Assembly (NCBI GenBank): GCA_963739135.1
Contig: CAVTZG010000026.1
Coordinates: forward strand, 310,001 to 374,000
Source: Palsa-504 sp963739135
GTDB lineage: Bacteria > Actinomycetota > Actinomycetes > Streptosporangiales > Streptosporangiaceae
Direction: 5' to 3'
DNA length: 64,000 nucleotides
Below the pieces are notes generated by a model, which was given only the letters and a program-made list of their open reading frames with translations, made no database searches and was not told the DNA's origin. This document shows, piece by piece, positions 45,959 through 53,390 of this stretch. The number at the start of each line of letters is the position of its first letter. Position 1 is the stretch's first letter. The position numbers were made by a program, and so were the translations under genes.

Positions 45959-46539
45959 TCAAGAACGAGTTCGAGGTCGCTGAGCCGGTCGAGAAGGTCT
46001 GGCAGTTCTTCGACAACATCCCCCAGGTCGCGGCGTGCCTGCCGGGCGCGGAGCTGACCGAGGACCTCGGCGACGACAAGTACAAGGGCAAGGTCGCCGT
46101 CCGGATGGGGCCGGTCAAGCTCCAGTTCGCCGGCACCGCCGACATCACCGAGCGCGACGAGGCGGCCAAGCGCGTGGTCGTCCACGCCAGCGGCGCCGAC
46201 GAGAAGGGCCGCGGCCAGGCCAGCATGGTGGTGACCGCGACGCTGGTCCGCGCCGGACGCGGCACGAAGGTCGGCGTCAGCCAGGACCTGCAGCTGTCCG
46301 GCGCGGCGGCCCAGTACGGCCGCGGCATGATCGCCGACGTGTCGGCCGTGCTGATGCGCGACTTCGCCGTGAACATGCAGAACAGGATCGAGCGGGTGGA
46401 CCGCGGCGAGTCGGCGGAGCAGATCGCGGCCACCACCGCGGCCCCGGCGAGGGGCTTCACCCTGGGCATGCGGGCCGCGCTGATGGCTCTGAGCCGGGTC
46501 TTCCGGCGCTTCTTCCTTCCTTACCAGCCCGCGAGCTGA
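45952..46539 (+). CDS. coxG: CO dehydrogenase subunit G (CoxG), SRPBCC lipid/quinone-binding protein
   Basis: 195 aa. An SRPBCC fold over about residues 1-145: NEFEVAEPVEKVWQFFDNIPQVAACLPGAELTE near 4-37, KYKGKVAVRMGPVKLQFAG near 44, AAQYGRGMIADVSAVLM near 120, then a C-terminal amphipathic helix (RAALMALSRVFRRFFLPY). CoxG recruits CO dehydrogenase to the membrane, and recent work (recalled) reports menaquinone delivery. It overlaps the stop of the upstream gene by 7 nt. The C-terminus probably anchors it. Confidence 0.93.
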   Translation: MLIKNEFEVAEPVEKVWQFFDNIPQVAACLPGAELTEDLGDDKYKGKVAVRMGPVKLQFAGTADITERDEAAKRVVVHASGADEKGRGQASMVVTATLVRAGRGTKVGVSQDLQLSGAAAQYGRGMIADVSAVLMRDFAVNMQNRIERVDRGESAEQIAATTAAPARGFTLGMRAALMALSRVFRRFFLPYQPAS

Positions 46540-46551
46540 GGAGAAATACCC

Positions 46552-46806
46552 ATGGTCCTGTGGTGGATCGGCAACGTGATTCTGCTAGTCGTGGTCCTGC
46601 CTGTGGTCATTTTCCTGCTCAATCGCGTCCTGGCGGCGCTCGAGCGGATCAGGGGGGCGGCCGACAACATCCTGTCCGGCGGGGTGGCCCTCATTGGCGA
46701 GCTAAACGGCCTGCCTGAGGCCCTGGCCACCACGGACGAGACCATCAAGGAAGTATCCGTCGGCGCGGTCCGCTACGCCGGCTCCGTCGCCAAGCTGCTC
46801 GGATGA
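46552..46806 (+). CDS. CO-dehydrogenase-linked small membrane protein 1
   Basis: 84 aa. N-terminal membrane helix WWIGNVILLVVVLPVVIFLLN, residues 4-24, then an amphipathic helix RVLAALERIRGAADNIL and a small soluble tail. GAGGAG precedes ATG 46552, 12 nt after coxG. This is the first of five consecutive genes of this shape. Function unknown; position argues for a role in anchoring the CO-oxidising complex. Confidence 0.75.
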   Translation: MVLWWIGNVILLVVVLPVVIFLLNRVLAALERIRGAADNILSGGVALIGELNGLPEALATTDETIKEVSVGAVRYAGSVAKLLG

Positions 46807-46837
46807 CCACGGGCACGCGGCAGAAAGGAGATCGGCC

Positions 46838-47065
46838 ATGCCAGCAGCCGCATGGTTCACATTGATCGTCGCCGTGCTGATCATCGCGATCACCGCGGTG
46901 GGCCTGTTGCGGGTCATCGGCCACCTCAGGGCGATACGCAAGACGCTGGTGACCACCACCGGGGGAGTCCAGGCCGTCGCGCAGCTCACCAGCACCGTCC
47001 CGGAACGGCTGACCGCGGTCAACGCGAGCCTGAAGCCGGTCCGCGACTTCTGTGAAACGGTCTAG
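46838..47065 (+). CDS. CO-dehydrogenase-linked small membrane protein 2
   Basis: 75 aa. N-terminal helix AAWFTLIVAVLIIAITAVGLLRVIG, residues 4-28, then RAIRKTLVTTTGGVQAVAQLTSTVPERLTAVNASLK, likely helical with a soluble side. AAAGGAG lies before ATG 46838. A weak resemblance in layout to proteins 1, 4 and 5 (TM then a helix of about 40 residues) suggests divergent duplication. Unknown function. Confidence 0.72.
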   Translation: MPAAAWFTLIVAVLIIAITAVGLLRVIGHLRAIRKTLVTTTGGVQAVAQLTSTVPERLTAVNASLKPVRDFCETV

Positions 47066-47077
47066 GAGGAGTTGTCC

Positions 47078-47362
47078 ATGCAGCCACACGTCATGGCACA
47101 TGTCCAGGCCGCCGGCACCAGCACCACCGGCTGGGTGGTGGGCTACACCATCGGCATCATCATCGTGCTGGTCGTGGTGGCGCTCGTGGTGCCGATCCTG
47201 ATGCTGGCCCGGTCGATAGGCAACGAGGCACCGAAGATCAACGACGCGCTGACCGACGCTGTGCATAACACTGCCCCGCTCGGCGCGCTGCGCACGACCA
47301 TCGAGCACGCCACGATCATCATCGGCGGCCTGCAGCGCGGTCGCGCCAGGCTGGGAGGATAG
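47078..47362 (+). CDS. CO-dehydrogenase-linked small membrane protein 3
   Basis: 94 aa. The hydrophobic helix GYTIGIIIVLVVVALVVPILML lies at residues 28-49 rather than at the extreme N-terminus, followed by IGNEAPKINDALTDAVHNTAPLGALRTTIEHATIII. ATG 47078 follows AGGAGGAG; a TTG at 47072 is less likely. It starts 12 nt after protein 2. Confidence 0.72.
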   Translation: MQPHVMAHVQAAGTSTTGWVVGYTIGIIIVLVVVALVVPILMLARSIGNEAPKINDALTDAVHNTAPLGALRTTIEHATIIIGGLQRGRARLGG

Positions 47363-47364
47363 CG

Positions 47365-47655
47365 ATGCATACCCTGGCCATGTCATCGACCGAGCACAAC
47401 CTGTGGACGATCGCGAACATCCTCGGCCTGGTCGTGGTGGTCGCGGTCGCCGCGCTGCTGAGCCTGCTCATCTACCTGGTGAAGGTCATTGACCGCCGGG
47501 TCGTCCAGGTGCGGGACACCCTGAAGGCCGCGGCGGCGAACACCGCGGACACGGTCCTCATCCCGCAGGTCGCCGGCGGCGTGGAGGCGGTCCTCGCCGA
47601 GGGCCTGCAGCACCACCTGTTCCTCGGCCGCGTGCTCGGGAAGGTCAAGTCATGA
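47365..47655 (+). CDS. CO-dehydrogenase-linked small membrane protein 4
   Basis: 96 aa. Helix IANILGLVVVVAVAALLSLLIYLVKVI at residues 17-43, then RRVVQVRDTLKAAAANTADTVLIPQVAGGVEAVLAEGLQ, an Ala-rich helical stretch, and a basic end FLGRVLGKVKS. GGGAGG precedes ATG 47365, 2 nt after protein 3. It overlaps protein 5 by 4 nt. Confidence 0.74.
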   Translation: MHTLAMSSTEHNLWTIANILGLVVVVAVAALLSLLIYLVKVIDRRVVQVRDTLKAAAANTADTVLIPQVAGGVEAVLAEGLQHHLFLGRVLGKVKS

Positions 47656-48014
47656 CGGGACTGGTCATCTGGACGGTCATCGACGTCCTGCTGCTGATCG
47701 CCGGCCTGGCGTTCTACCTGTTCTGGGTGGGCACCCTGCTGACCAGGATCGCCGGGAACCTGGAGGAGTGCTCGGACATCGTGCAGACCATCGTGGGCCA
47801 CGCCAAGCTCATAAGGCCCGGAGTCGAGCACATCAACGAGACCGGCGGCGTGGTCGCCGGGGCGCTGCCGCTGCTGTACGGCATGGCCGAGGGCATCGTG
47901 ACCGGGGTGACTCCGATGCCGGAGCGGCCCGTGGTGCCCGAGCCGGCCCGCCCGGCCTCGGGGACGCGCCGCTCGCGTCTGCTCGATGCCGTGGGGTTCA
48001 GGCCGGGATCGTAA
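47652..48014 (+). CDS. CO-dehydrogenase-linked small membrane protein 5
   Basis: 120 aa. Helix LVIWTVIDVLLLIAGLAFYLFWVG at residues 4-27, then LLTRIAGNLEECSDIVQTIVGHAKLIRPGVEHIN and GALPLLYGMAEGIVTG, followed by a Pro-rich basic tail. ATG 47652 overlaps the stop of protein 4. Its last codons and TAA are the first unit of a 19-bp tandem repeat. It is probably the last gene of the cox operon. Confidence 0.74.
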   Translation: MTGLVIWTVIDVLLLIAGLAFYLFWVGTLLTRIAGNLEECSDIVQTIVGHAKLIRPGVEHINETGGVVAGALPLLYGMAEGIVTGVTPMPERPVVPEPARPASGTRRSRLLDAVGFRPGS

Positions 48015-48122
48015 GTTCAGCCCGGGATCGTAAGTTCAGCCCGGGATCGTAAGTTCAGCCCGGGATCGTAGGGTCAGCCCGGGATCGTAGGGTCAGCCCG
48101 GGATCGTAGGGTCAGCCCGGGG
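47996..48122. repeat. 19-bp tandem repeat (about 6.5 copies) between convergent genes
   Basis: Units of GTTCAGCCCGGGATCGTAA start at 47996, 48015, 48034, 48053, 48072 and 48091, with variants GGTCAG and GTAG. The first unit lies in the end of small membrane protein 5 and includes its stop; the last partial unit lies in the end of the opposing gene at 48112. No spacers, so not a CRISPR array. Confidence 0.9.
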
Positions 48123-48555
48123 CGCCCGCCGGGCGCTCCGGGTCCTTGGCCAGGCTGGGGGAGGAGGACGTGGTCTCGCCGATCCACTGATCCTTCCAGG
48201 CCTGCTCGTACTGCTGGTCGTTGCAGCGCGGCTGGTAGATCGCGGTCAGCTCCCTGGCGATCTGCTCCCGGTGGCCCCGGCTGCCGCCGGGCACCTCGTA
48301 GGTGCAGATGTAGACCTTGTATTTCGATCCGGCGCGCTTGATCCAGCAGTGCGCGCGGGGGTGCTGGAACGGGAAGCGCTCCGTGGCCAGGTCGTCGGAG
48401 TGGCCGACGTAGATGACCGCGTACCGGTCCGGCTTGGTCTCCGGATCGGGCTTGTAGGCGATCACGTACACGGCCGCCGCCGCGGGCGGCGTCCAGCCGG
48501 CCAGCACCCGCGGCCCCTCGAACGGGTAGCCCGCCAGGGACCCGAGCCTGATCAT
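48112..48555 (-). CDS. GIY-YIG-like domain protein of unknown function
   Basis: 147 aa. AAAVYVIAYKP, residues 27-37, and YAVIYVGHSDDLATERFP near 45-62 match the two strands of the GIY-YIG fold (here VYVI and YVGHS), followed by CWIKRAGSKYKVYICTYEV and a C-terminal Glu helix REQIARELTAIYQPRCN near 95-112. The catalytic Arg may be replaced by Glu/Arg at other positions, so nuclease activity is unsure. Overlaps the next upstream gene by 4 nt. Confidence 0.65.
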   Translation of the reverse strand: MIRLGSLAGYPFEGPRVLAGWTPPAAAAVYVIAYKPDPETKPDRYAVIYVGHSDDLATERFPFQHPRAHCWIKRAGSKYKVYICTYEVPGGSRGHREQIARELTAIYQPRCNDQQYEQAWKDQWIGETTSSSPSLAKDPERPAGAPG

Positions 48556-48830
48556 CCGGCGTCGTCCTCGGCCTCGCTGACTGCCTCCGTCCGCACCACC
48601 GGGCCTGCCGGAAGGCCGGCCTTCGCCGCGGCCCGGGTGAACTCCTCGGTAGCCTTGGCCACCGCCTCCTCGCGGCTGTCCGCCTCGACGATCAGCTTTG
48701 CGCCGTACCGGTTGGTGCCGATCCCGGTGGCCATGCCGCCGCTGCCGGCTACCGCATCGGCCAGCTCCACGATCTCCTCACGGGTCAGCACCCGGTCGCC
48801 CTCGGCCTCGATACCGACACTCCACCGCAC
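48552..48830 (-). CDS. Conserved small hypothetical protein
   Basis: 92 aa, acidic, no membrane segment. Reads RWSVGIEAEGDRVLTREEIVELADAVAG, then RYGAKLIVEADSREEAVAKATEEF, a pattern of two strand-helix units. GTG 48830 follows AAAAGGAG. It overlaps the GIY-YIG-like gene by ATGA-type coupling, so both are one unit. Function unknown. Confidence 0.65.
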   Translation of the reverse strand: MRWSVGIEAEGDRVLTREEIVELADAVAGSGGMATGIGTNRYGAKLIVEADSREEAVAKATEEFTRAAAKAGLPAGPVVRTEAVSEAEDDAG

Positions 48831-48871
48831 GGCCTGCTCCTTTTCTGACTCGTCCCCGGCTACCGGTGACG

Positions 48872-49096
48872 TCAGGCCGCGATCGTGACGGCCAGCAGTT
48901 GTGGCGTCCCGACCTCTTCGGGGACTGCTTCACCGTCTGCTCGCCAGCGGGCTGTGTGCACCTTGATGGCCTCGACCGCCCGCTCCTGGCACTGTTCAAC
49001 AGTGCTACCGCGCGTGAAGCAGCCTGGAAGGGTCGGCACGGTCACGTAGTAGCCCCCGCCTTCTTCGGGCTCCACCACGATCGTGTAAGTGCGCAT
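48872..49096 (-). CDS. hicB: HicB-like antitoxin
   Basis: 74 aa from ATG 49096. HicB signature RTYTIVVEPEEGGGYYVTVPTLPGCFTRG, residues 2-30, and EQCQERAVEAIKVH near 35-48. It lacks a recognisable C-terminal DNA-binding domain, as in short HicB forms. An upstream GTG at 49120 overlapping the hicA stop is possible, but AGGA sits 8 nt before 49096. It would neutralise the neighbouring HicA. Confidence 0.78.
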   Translation of the reverse strand: MRTYTIVVEPEEGGGYYVTVPTLPGCFTRGSTVEQCQERAVEAIKVHTARWRADGEAVPEEVGTPQLLAVTIAA

Positions 49097-49116
49097 CGGT
49101 TTTATCCTAATCGCGG

Positions 49117-49377
49117 TCACAATACGGACCGGAGTTCGTCAGCGGAGACTCCGGCCTGGTTCAAGATCGACCGGAGCAGGCCAGGCCCGATTATCTCACC
49201 CGCATGCAGGGGGACGGTCACACGCCCGCCGCGGTTCGGGCGCTTGAGTTGAGTGTGAGATCCCTTCTGGGCGCCGATTACCCAGCCCAGCTTGCCAAGC
49301 GCCCGGATGACGGGGTGGCACTGCCATCGTTGTTGACGATCTCGACTCTGACCTATTCTGGTGGCCACAACCGTCAC
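49117..49377 (-). CDS. hicA: HicA-like mRNA interferase toxin, 5' end uncertain
   Basis: The C-terminal 60 residues match HicA: VIRALGKLGWVIGAQKGSHTQL with the catalytic His in GSHTQ, RVTVPLHAGEIIGPGLLRSILNQAGVS. The first 22 residues of the frame (GTG 49377) do not look like HicA. In a second frame an ATG near 49340 gives MAVPP directly before VIRALG, suggesting a small frameshift in the 5' end. The toxin may thus be inactive. The stop overlaps hicB's alternative start. Confidence 0.6.
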   Translation of the reverse strand: MTVVATRIGQSRDRQQRWQCHPVIRALGKLGWVIGAQKGSHTQLKRPNRGGRVTVPLHAGEIIGPGLLRSILNQAGVSADELRSVL

Positions 49378-49530
49378 TTCCGTGGACTGAACTCACTCAG
49401 AAGAGTGATCGAATACGGTTCCAGGCCAGCCAAGAATGTCATAGGTGCCTGTTAGGGTCGGATTATCGACCGATCCACTCTTACGCCCCCTTTGACCGTT
49501 GAGCCAGCCCGGGAGGTGAACCCGGCCGCC
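49378..49530. other. Junction between HicAB and the DUF222 pseudogene
   Basis: No gene. A short hairpin GGTCG...CGACC lies at about 49456-49472. A GGGAGGTG SD-like sequence (49509-49516) precedes the DUF222 remnant. Confidence 0.4.
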
Positions 49531-50259
49531 ATGTGCACCGCAACGCACCCGTTGACCGCCAGCGATAAGTTCGCGCTGGCGGAGTCGCTGCTGGCCGAGC
49601 TGGCGGGTGAGGACGCGGCGGGGCAGCCGGCCGGGGTGATGGCCGAGGGCCTGCGGGCGCTGGAGCGGATCGACGCGGTGGGGGCGGCGGTACGGGCCCC
49701 GGTTCCTGCACGGCTTTGATGCCCAGCAGGGGTCGGTGGCCGATGGGCAGCGGACCACCCGGACCTGGCTGGTGAACTGCCTGCGGGTGACCAAGGGCCA
49801 GGCCGGGCAGTACAAGGCGGTGCAGGCTCTGGCCGCCAGGCACGAGCCGCTGCTGGCCGGGCTGCGGGACCGGTTGCTGACCACGTCGGTGGCGCTGCTG
49901 CTGGCCCGGTGGACCCAGGCCATCCCGGAGGAGCTCCGCGGCGGGGCCGAAGAGATCCTGGTCACCGCAGCCCGGGCCGGCGTCAATCTGCAGACCCTAG
50001 CCGCGCTCTGCGCCGAGATCCGCGAGCGCACCGCCGGGCCCGATCCCGGCGACGACCCGGACGATGACCCGCGCCTGGACCGGGCCGTGTCCCTGGACAC
50101 CACGATGGACGGCGCGGGGTGCTGCGCGGCGACCTGACCGCGGAGTGCGCGGCGATGGTGACCTCCGTGCTGGACGCCCTGTCGGCCCCCGTGGGGGGCG
50201 GTGACCTGCGGACCCAGCCCCAGCGCTATCACGACGCGCTGGAGGAGGCGATGCGCTGA
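49531..50259 (+). pseudogene. DUF222 (13E12-repeat / HNH-endonuclease) gene, two frameshifts and missing HNH
   Basis: Three frames together give a DUF222 protein: ALAESLLAELAGED and ALERIDAVGAA (to about 49700), then SVADGQRTTRTWLVNCLRVTKGQA and RAGVNLQTLAALCAEIRERT (to about 50115), then VLRGDLTAECAAMVTSVLDAL and YHDALEEAMR (to 50259). Two frameshifts, near 49700 and 50115, and a stop at about 243 aa remove the C-terminal HNH nuclease. DUF222 genes are mobile repeat families in actinobacteria. Confidence 0.78.
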
Positions 50260-50551
50260 CTTAGAAAATGCATCGTGAACTTGGTCACATCGACGGCCAT
50301 TATCGGTGTGCCGTCTCGTTGATGGTGAGGCACGAGCGTAGTCCCAAGCTGCGGGCCGTGGCAGGCCGTAACGGCCAGGACGATCATCAGGCACCCTGCC
50401 TGTCGGAGCCGTTAGCAGTACGTGCAGCCATGCCGACCGGAGCGGAGTTCCTTTTAGTCGCCGATTCAGCAATGCTCCGCCGGCACCACCGCGCCGCAGG
50501 GCTGAGAAGGCCGGGAGGTCCCCCGGCGGCCAGGCGGCCGGAACGCCCCCC

Positions 50552-50824
50552 GATGACCGGGCTGCCTGGTCCAGGCCGCCCGGTCTGGGTGATCGGGCCT
50601 GCTGCTGCCCCGCCCGGCCGGTGGTGCGGGTCCTCATCCCGCCCGCCCCGGCGCGTCGGCATTCGGTTGATCTGCTGCTGTGCGGCCACCACTACCGGGC
50701 GTCCTGCGCCGCCCTGGCCGCCGCCGGCGCGGTGATCATTAACGACCGGCGCAGTGGCGGAACCATCGTCGCCGAGTATGAACTAGGCGATCCCATCCCC
50801 TCCGCTGCCACGCCGCGGCGGTGA
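50552..50824 (+). CDS. DUF7455-like small zinc-ribbon protein
   Basis: The frame contains DRACCCPARPVVRVLIPPAP, then VDLLLCGHHYRASCAALAAAGAVI: CxxC-type cysteines, V-R-V strand and LLLCGHH, the layout of DUF7455 actinobacterial proteins. The 5' boundary is unsure, since no good start is visible in frame; the region upstream (50260-50551) shows no gene. A second similar gene is at 54104-54418. Function unknown. Confidence 0.5.
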   Translation, partial: DDRAAWSRPPGLGDRACCCPARPVVRVLIPPAPARRHSVDLLLCGHHYRASCAALAAAGAVIINDRRSGGTIVAEYELGDPIPSAATPRR

Positions 50825-50829
50825 GCTGA

Positions 50830-51648
50830 CAGGACTGGCTGGGCGGGCGGCTCGCGGAGCTCGGCGTCCGCACCTTCGCGGATCTGCGGTATGACGATCT
50901 GCAGCGCCCGCTGGACCCCGAGCGCGCCTACCGGCTGGTGGTCATGACCTGCGACATCTGCCAGGGACGTCTGCGGCGGCTGCCGTGGGAGTACGGCCGC
51001 GTCGGCCTGACCCAGGCCGACCAGCTGGTGGTCGATGCCGTCCGGGCGTCGATGTCCATCCCGTTTTCCTGCAAGCCGACCCGGCTGACCGATGCCGACG
51101 GCAGGGACTGCTGGTTCGTCGACGGCGCGATGCTGTCCCGTTTCCCCATTGATGTGTTCGACGCCCCGCCCGGCCTGGAGCCACGCTGGCCGACGTTGGG
51201 CATCAAGCTGAGCGCGGCACCGGGAACGGTCAGCGAGGTGCACGACACGGTCAGCATGTCCTGGGCGATGCTCAACACGATGACCGGGTTCTACGACCAG
51301 ACGCACATCGGCGAGGCTGCCGCCGCCGCCCGGACCATCGTCATCGACACCGGCATGGTCAGAGCGACCGACTTTGACCTGGACCGGGAGGCCCAGGACC
51401 TGCTGTTCCGGAAAGGGCGCGAGGCGGCCCTGGAGTTCCTCGACGGTACGCCCGGGCAGCCAGGCTGGGACTGGGAGACCTACAAGCGCACGTACCGGAG
51501 CAGCCAGTCACCAGTCATGAGCTTCGCCGCACCAGCCCGTGACGCCCTCCGTTCCCTGCGCCACCGCGTTCACCGGCGCACCCAGAACGGGCACCGGACA
51601 CCAGCTGACCCCGCGGCCCCGCTGAGGCCGGCGGCAACTTCGCAATGA
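50830..51648 (+). pseudogene. Patatin-like phospholipase lacking the N-terminal catalytic serine domain
   Basis: A frame open from 50830, right after an in-frame TGA, gives DWLGGRLAELGVRTFADL, then ADQLVVDAVRASMSIPFSCKPTRL, CWFVDGAMLSRFPIDVF (the Asp of the Ser-Asp dyad in the DG-A/G motif) and the rest of a patatin. The glycine-rich loop and GxSxG nucleophile, which precede this in patatins, are missing. A GTG at 50938 could start a 236-aa protein but without the serine. Confidence 0.72.
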
Positions 51649-51690
51649 TGCACACCGCGGGCAGCCCGGTAAGAGCTGCCCGCTGCCTGA

Positions 51691-51798
51691 CTACATGAAG
51701 GCAGCGGCCGGAAGCGCTACAGGCTTCTCAAGCTTGTGAGCTCTGCCCGTCAGCCATAGAGTTGCAGCCTGCGGGTCCGCCTGAACGTACTGCTTCAT
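51691..51798 (-). CDS. Very short ORF with strong ribosome binding site
   Basis: 35 aa, MKQYVQADPQAATLWLTGR and a tail ending ALPAAAFM. GGAGGTGG lies about 11 nt before ATG 51798. No homology recognised; a leader or structural small peptide is possible, but nothing else marks it. Confidence 0.3.
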   Translation of the reverse strand: MKQYVQADPQAATLWLTGRAHKLEKPVALPAAAFM

Positions 51799-51987
51799 GC
51801 TGCACACCACCTCCGCGTACCACGATGTGCCTGCTGAGCGCCTTCCAGGCGATCTGCATATCCCCGCCGGAACCATAGCTATAGCTGTGATGAGGACCAT
51901 GTCGTCGTCGACCCTGGCAAACGCCGGCATCCGGCTGTGCAGGCCGCTGATCCGCAGGATCTTCGCACCCAGGGGTGAGACCTCTAT

Positions 51988-52440
51988 TCAGCGCCTGTCT
52001 GCGCGACCTTTGAGGCGCTTGTGGTACCAAAGGACGTCCGTTCCTGATGGGAAGTCCTTGACGCACCCCACCAGTTCGTAGCCGTTCCGCTCATACAGAG
52101 CCCGGGCCTGGAAGGCGTAGGTGAAGTGGACGGTCTGCGTGCAGCCGCGCGCGGCCGCCTCGGCTTCGGCGGCGGCGATGAGCCGCGTGGCGAGGCCACG
52201 CCCGCGCAGGCCCGGCTCGACCCACAGGCTCTGCAGTTCGCAGCAGTCGCCCCAGGTCCACCCGCTGATGCCGGCTACGACCCTGCCACCGTCGCGGACG
52301 AAGATCGCCAGGTCGGCCTCGTCGCCGAGTCCCATGGCAGCGGACGCCTCACGGCGGATCTGCATTTCGAGGACGTCGATATCGGCCGGATCCGGATGGT
52401 CCTCAGCGCGGAACTCCGCAGCGACCAGCTCGTCAGGCAC
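51988..52440 (-). CDS. GNAT-family N-acetyltransferase
   Basis: 150 aa. FVRDGGRVVAGISGWTWGDCCELQSLWVEPGLRGRGLATRLIAAAEAEA near 47-95 includes the acetyl-CoA loop RGRGLAT, then GCTQTVHFTYAFQARALYERNGYELVG near 98-125, a full GNAT core. Substrate unknown. Its start overlaps the stop of the SnoaL-like gene by 8 nt. Confidence 0.85.
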   Translation of the reverse strand: MPDELVAAEFRAEDHPDPADIDVLEMQIRREASAAMGLGDEADLAIFVRDGGRVVAGISGWTWGDCCELQSLWVEPGLRGRGLATRLIAAAEAEAAARGCTQTVHFTYAFQARALYERNGYELVGCVKDFPSGTDVLWYHKRLKGRADRR

Positions 52441-52849
52441 CGACGATCTGCTCGATCAGCGAGATGTCGTCGAAGTAGGTCCGGAAGGACCGGATCTTCC
52501 CCTCCCGGAAGTCGGCCACGGTGACGCCGGGCAACCGGACGTGCCGTCCCGTTGCTTCCAGCACGCTATCCTCGCTGAGCACGAGCGGCCCGGTGTGATC
52601 GGCTTCGACGAGCCATTCGGCGAACGCCTTGTTGCCCACTTCGTCCAGTCCCCGGAACGTGATCACGACGTTGGAAAACGCTGCCTCACGGAGGGCGGCG
52701 AGGTTAGCGACTGCCATCAGCCCGGACAGGGTGACGTACGGCGACCAGCCAACGACGTCATCGGTGAACAGGGTCTTCAGATCAACTGACGCGGCACCGA
52801 CCTCGGCCTTGAGCGCGTCCGCCAGGACCTCTTTGCGCGATCCACTCAT
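52433..52849 (-). CDS. SnoaL/NTF2-like protein
   Basis: 138 aa, cone-shaped alpha+beta fold: VDLKTLFTDDVVGWSPYVTLSGLMAVANLAAL near 22-53, VVITFRGLDEVGNKAFAEWLVEADHTG near 60-87, then LPGVTVADFREGKIRSFRTYFDDISLIEQIV, the standard C-terminal strands of SnoaL-like polyketide-cyclase/nuclear transport factor 2 proteins. Ligand unknown. Coupled with the acetyltransferase. Confidence 0.82.
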   Translation of the reverse strand: MSGSRKEVLADALKAEVGAASVDLKTLFTDDVVGWSPYVTLSGLMAVANLAALREAAFSNVVITFRGLDEVGNKAFAEWLVEADHTGPLVLSEDSVLEATGRHVRLPGVTVADFREGKIRSFRTYFDDISLIEQIVGA

Positions 52850-52912
52850 TGCAGCCCTCTGTTCCTGCCGGGAATCGATCTGTCCGGCATCTTCTGGTAA
52901 TCCCGCATGCGT

Positions 52913-53197
52913 TCAGGTCCCGAGTATTTTCGCCTTGGCCGCCGCGAACTCTTCGTCTGTGAGTGCACCCGAGGAGTGCAACTGCGCGAGGTGTTCGATC
53001 TCGTCGGCCGGGTCCGCCGGAGGCGGCGCATATTGCGCCTGGTCCTGGCCGCCGCCAGCAGGCGCCTGGTCCTCGGCAGGCGCCTGGTCGTCCTGCTGCT
53101 GGTCCCCGGCCCTCGTGGCTGCGTGGCCAGCAACCGCCGCTCCGCCCACCGCTCCGACAACGAGCGCCCGCCGCCGTACACGTCGCCTGAAACCCAT
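52913..53197 (-). CDS. SHOCT-domain protein with N-terminal membrane helix
   Basis: 94 aa. Basic N-terminus MGFRRRVRRRALVVGAVGGAAVAG gives a short hydrophobic stretch, then a Gln/Ala/Pro-rich linker and a C-terminal SHOCT motif DEIEHLAQLHSSGALTDEEFAAAKAKIL, residues 64-91. SHOCT domains occur at the ends of many bacterial proteins and may mediate oligomerisation. Confidence 0.8.
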   Translation of the reverse strand: MGFRRRVRRRALVVGAVGGAAVAGHAATRAGDQQQDDQAPAEDQAPAGGGQDQAQYAPPPADPADEIEHLAQLHSSGALTDEEFAAAKAKILGT

Positions 53198-53390
53198 GGA
53201 GAACTCCTTCCCGTTCGTCCGGCCGACCTGCGTCTGTCCGGGCAGTGCGCGTCCATCGCCGCACCACCAGTCTGACTGTCGATCCCGCTACGCGCGGCCC
53301 TGGCCCATAGACCTCGGCTCGCCTTCGGTTACCAGTCCATCTCGTGCGGGGGCGAGTTCCATCGCCCCGATGGGATGAAAGACCGGGTGG
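53198..53390. other. No gene recognised
   Basis: GC-rich interval between the SHOCT gene and the YceI/LuxR remnant; no start, domain or clear repeat. Confidence 0.4.

Noticed and set aside
47996..48122. CRISPR-like array
   Set aside because: Units are contiguous 19-bp tandem repeats without spacers, and no cas gene is near.
51691..51798. RiPP precursor peptide
   Set aside because: No core motif, Cys/Ser/Thr-rich tail or modifying enzyme is present.
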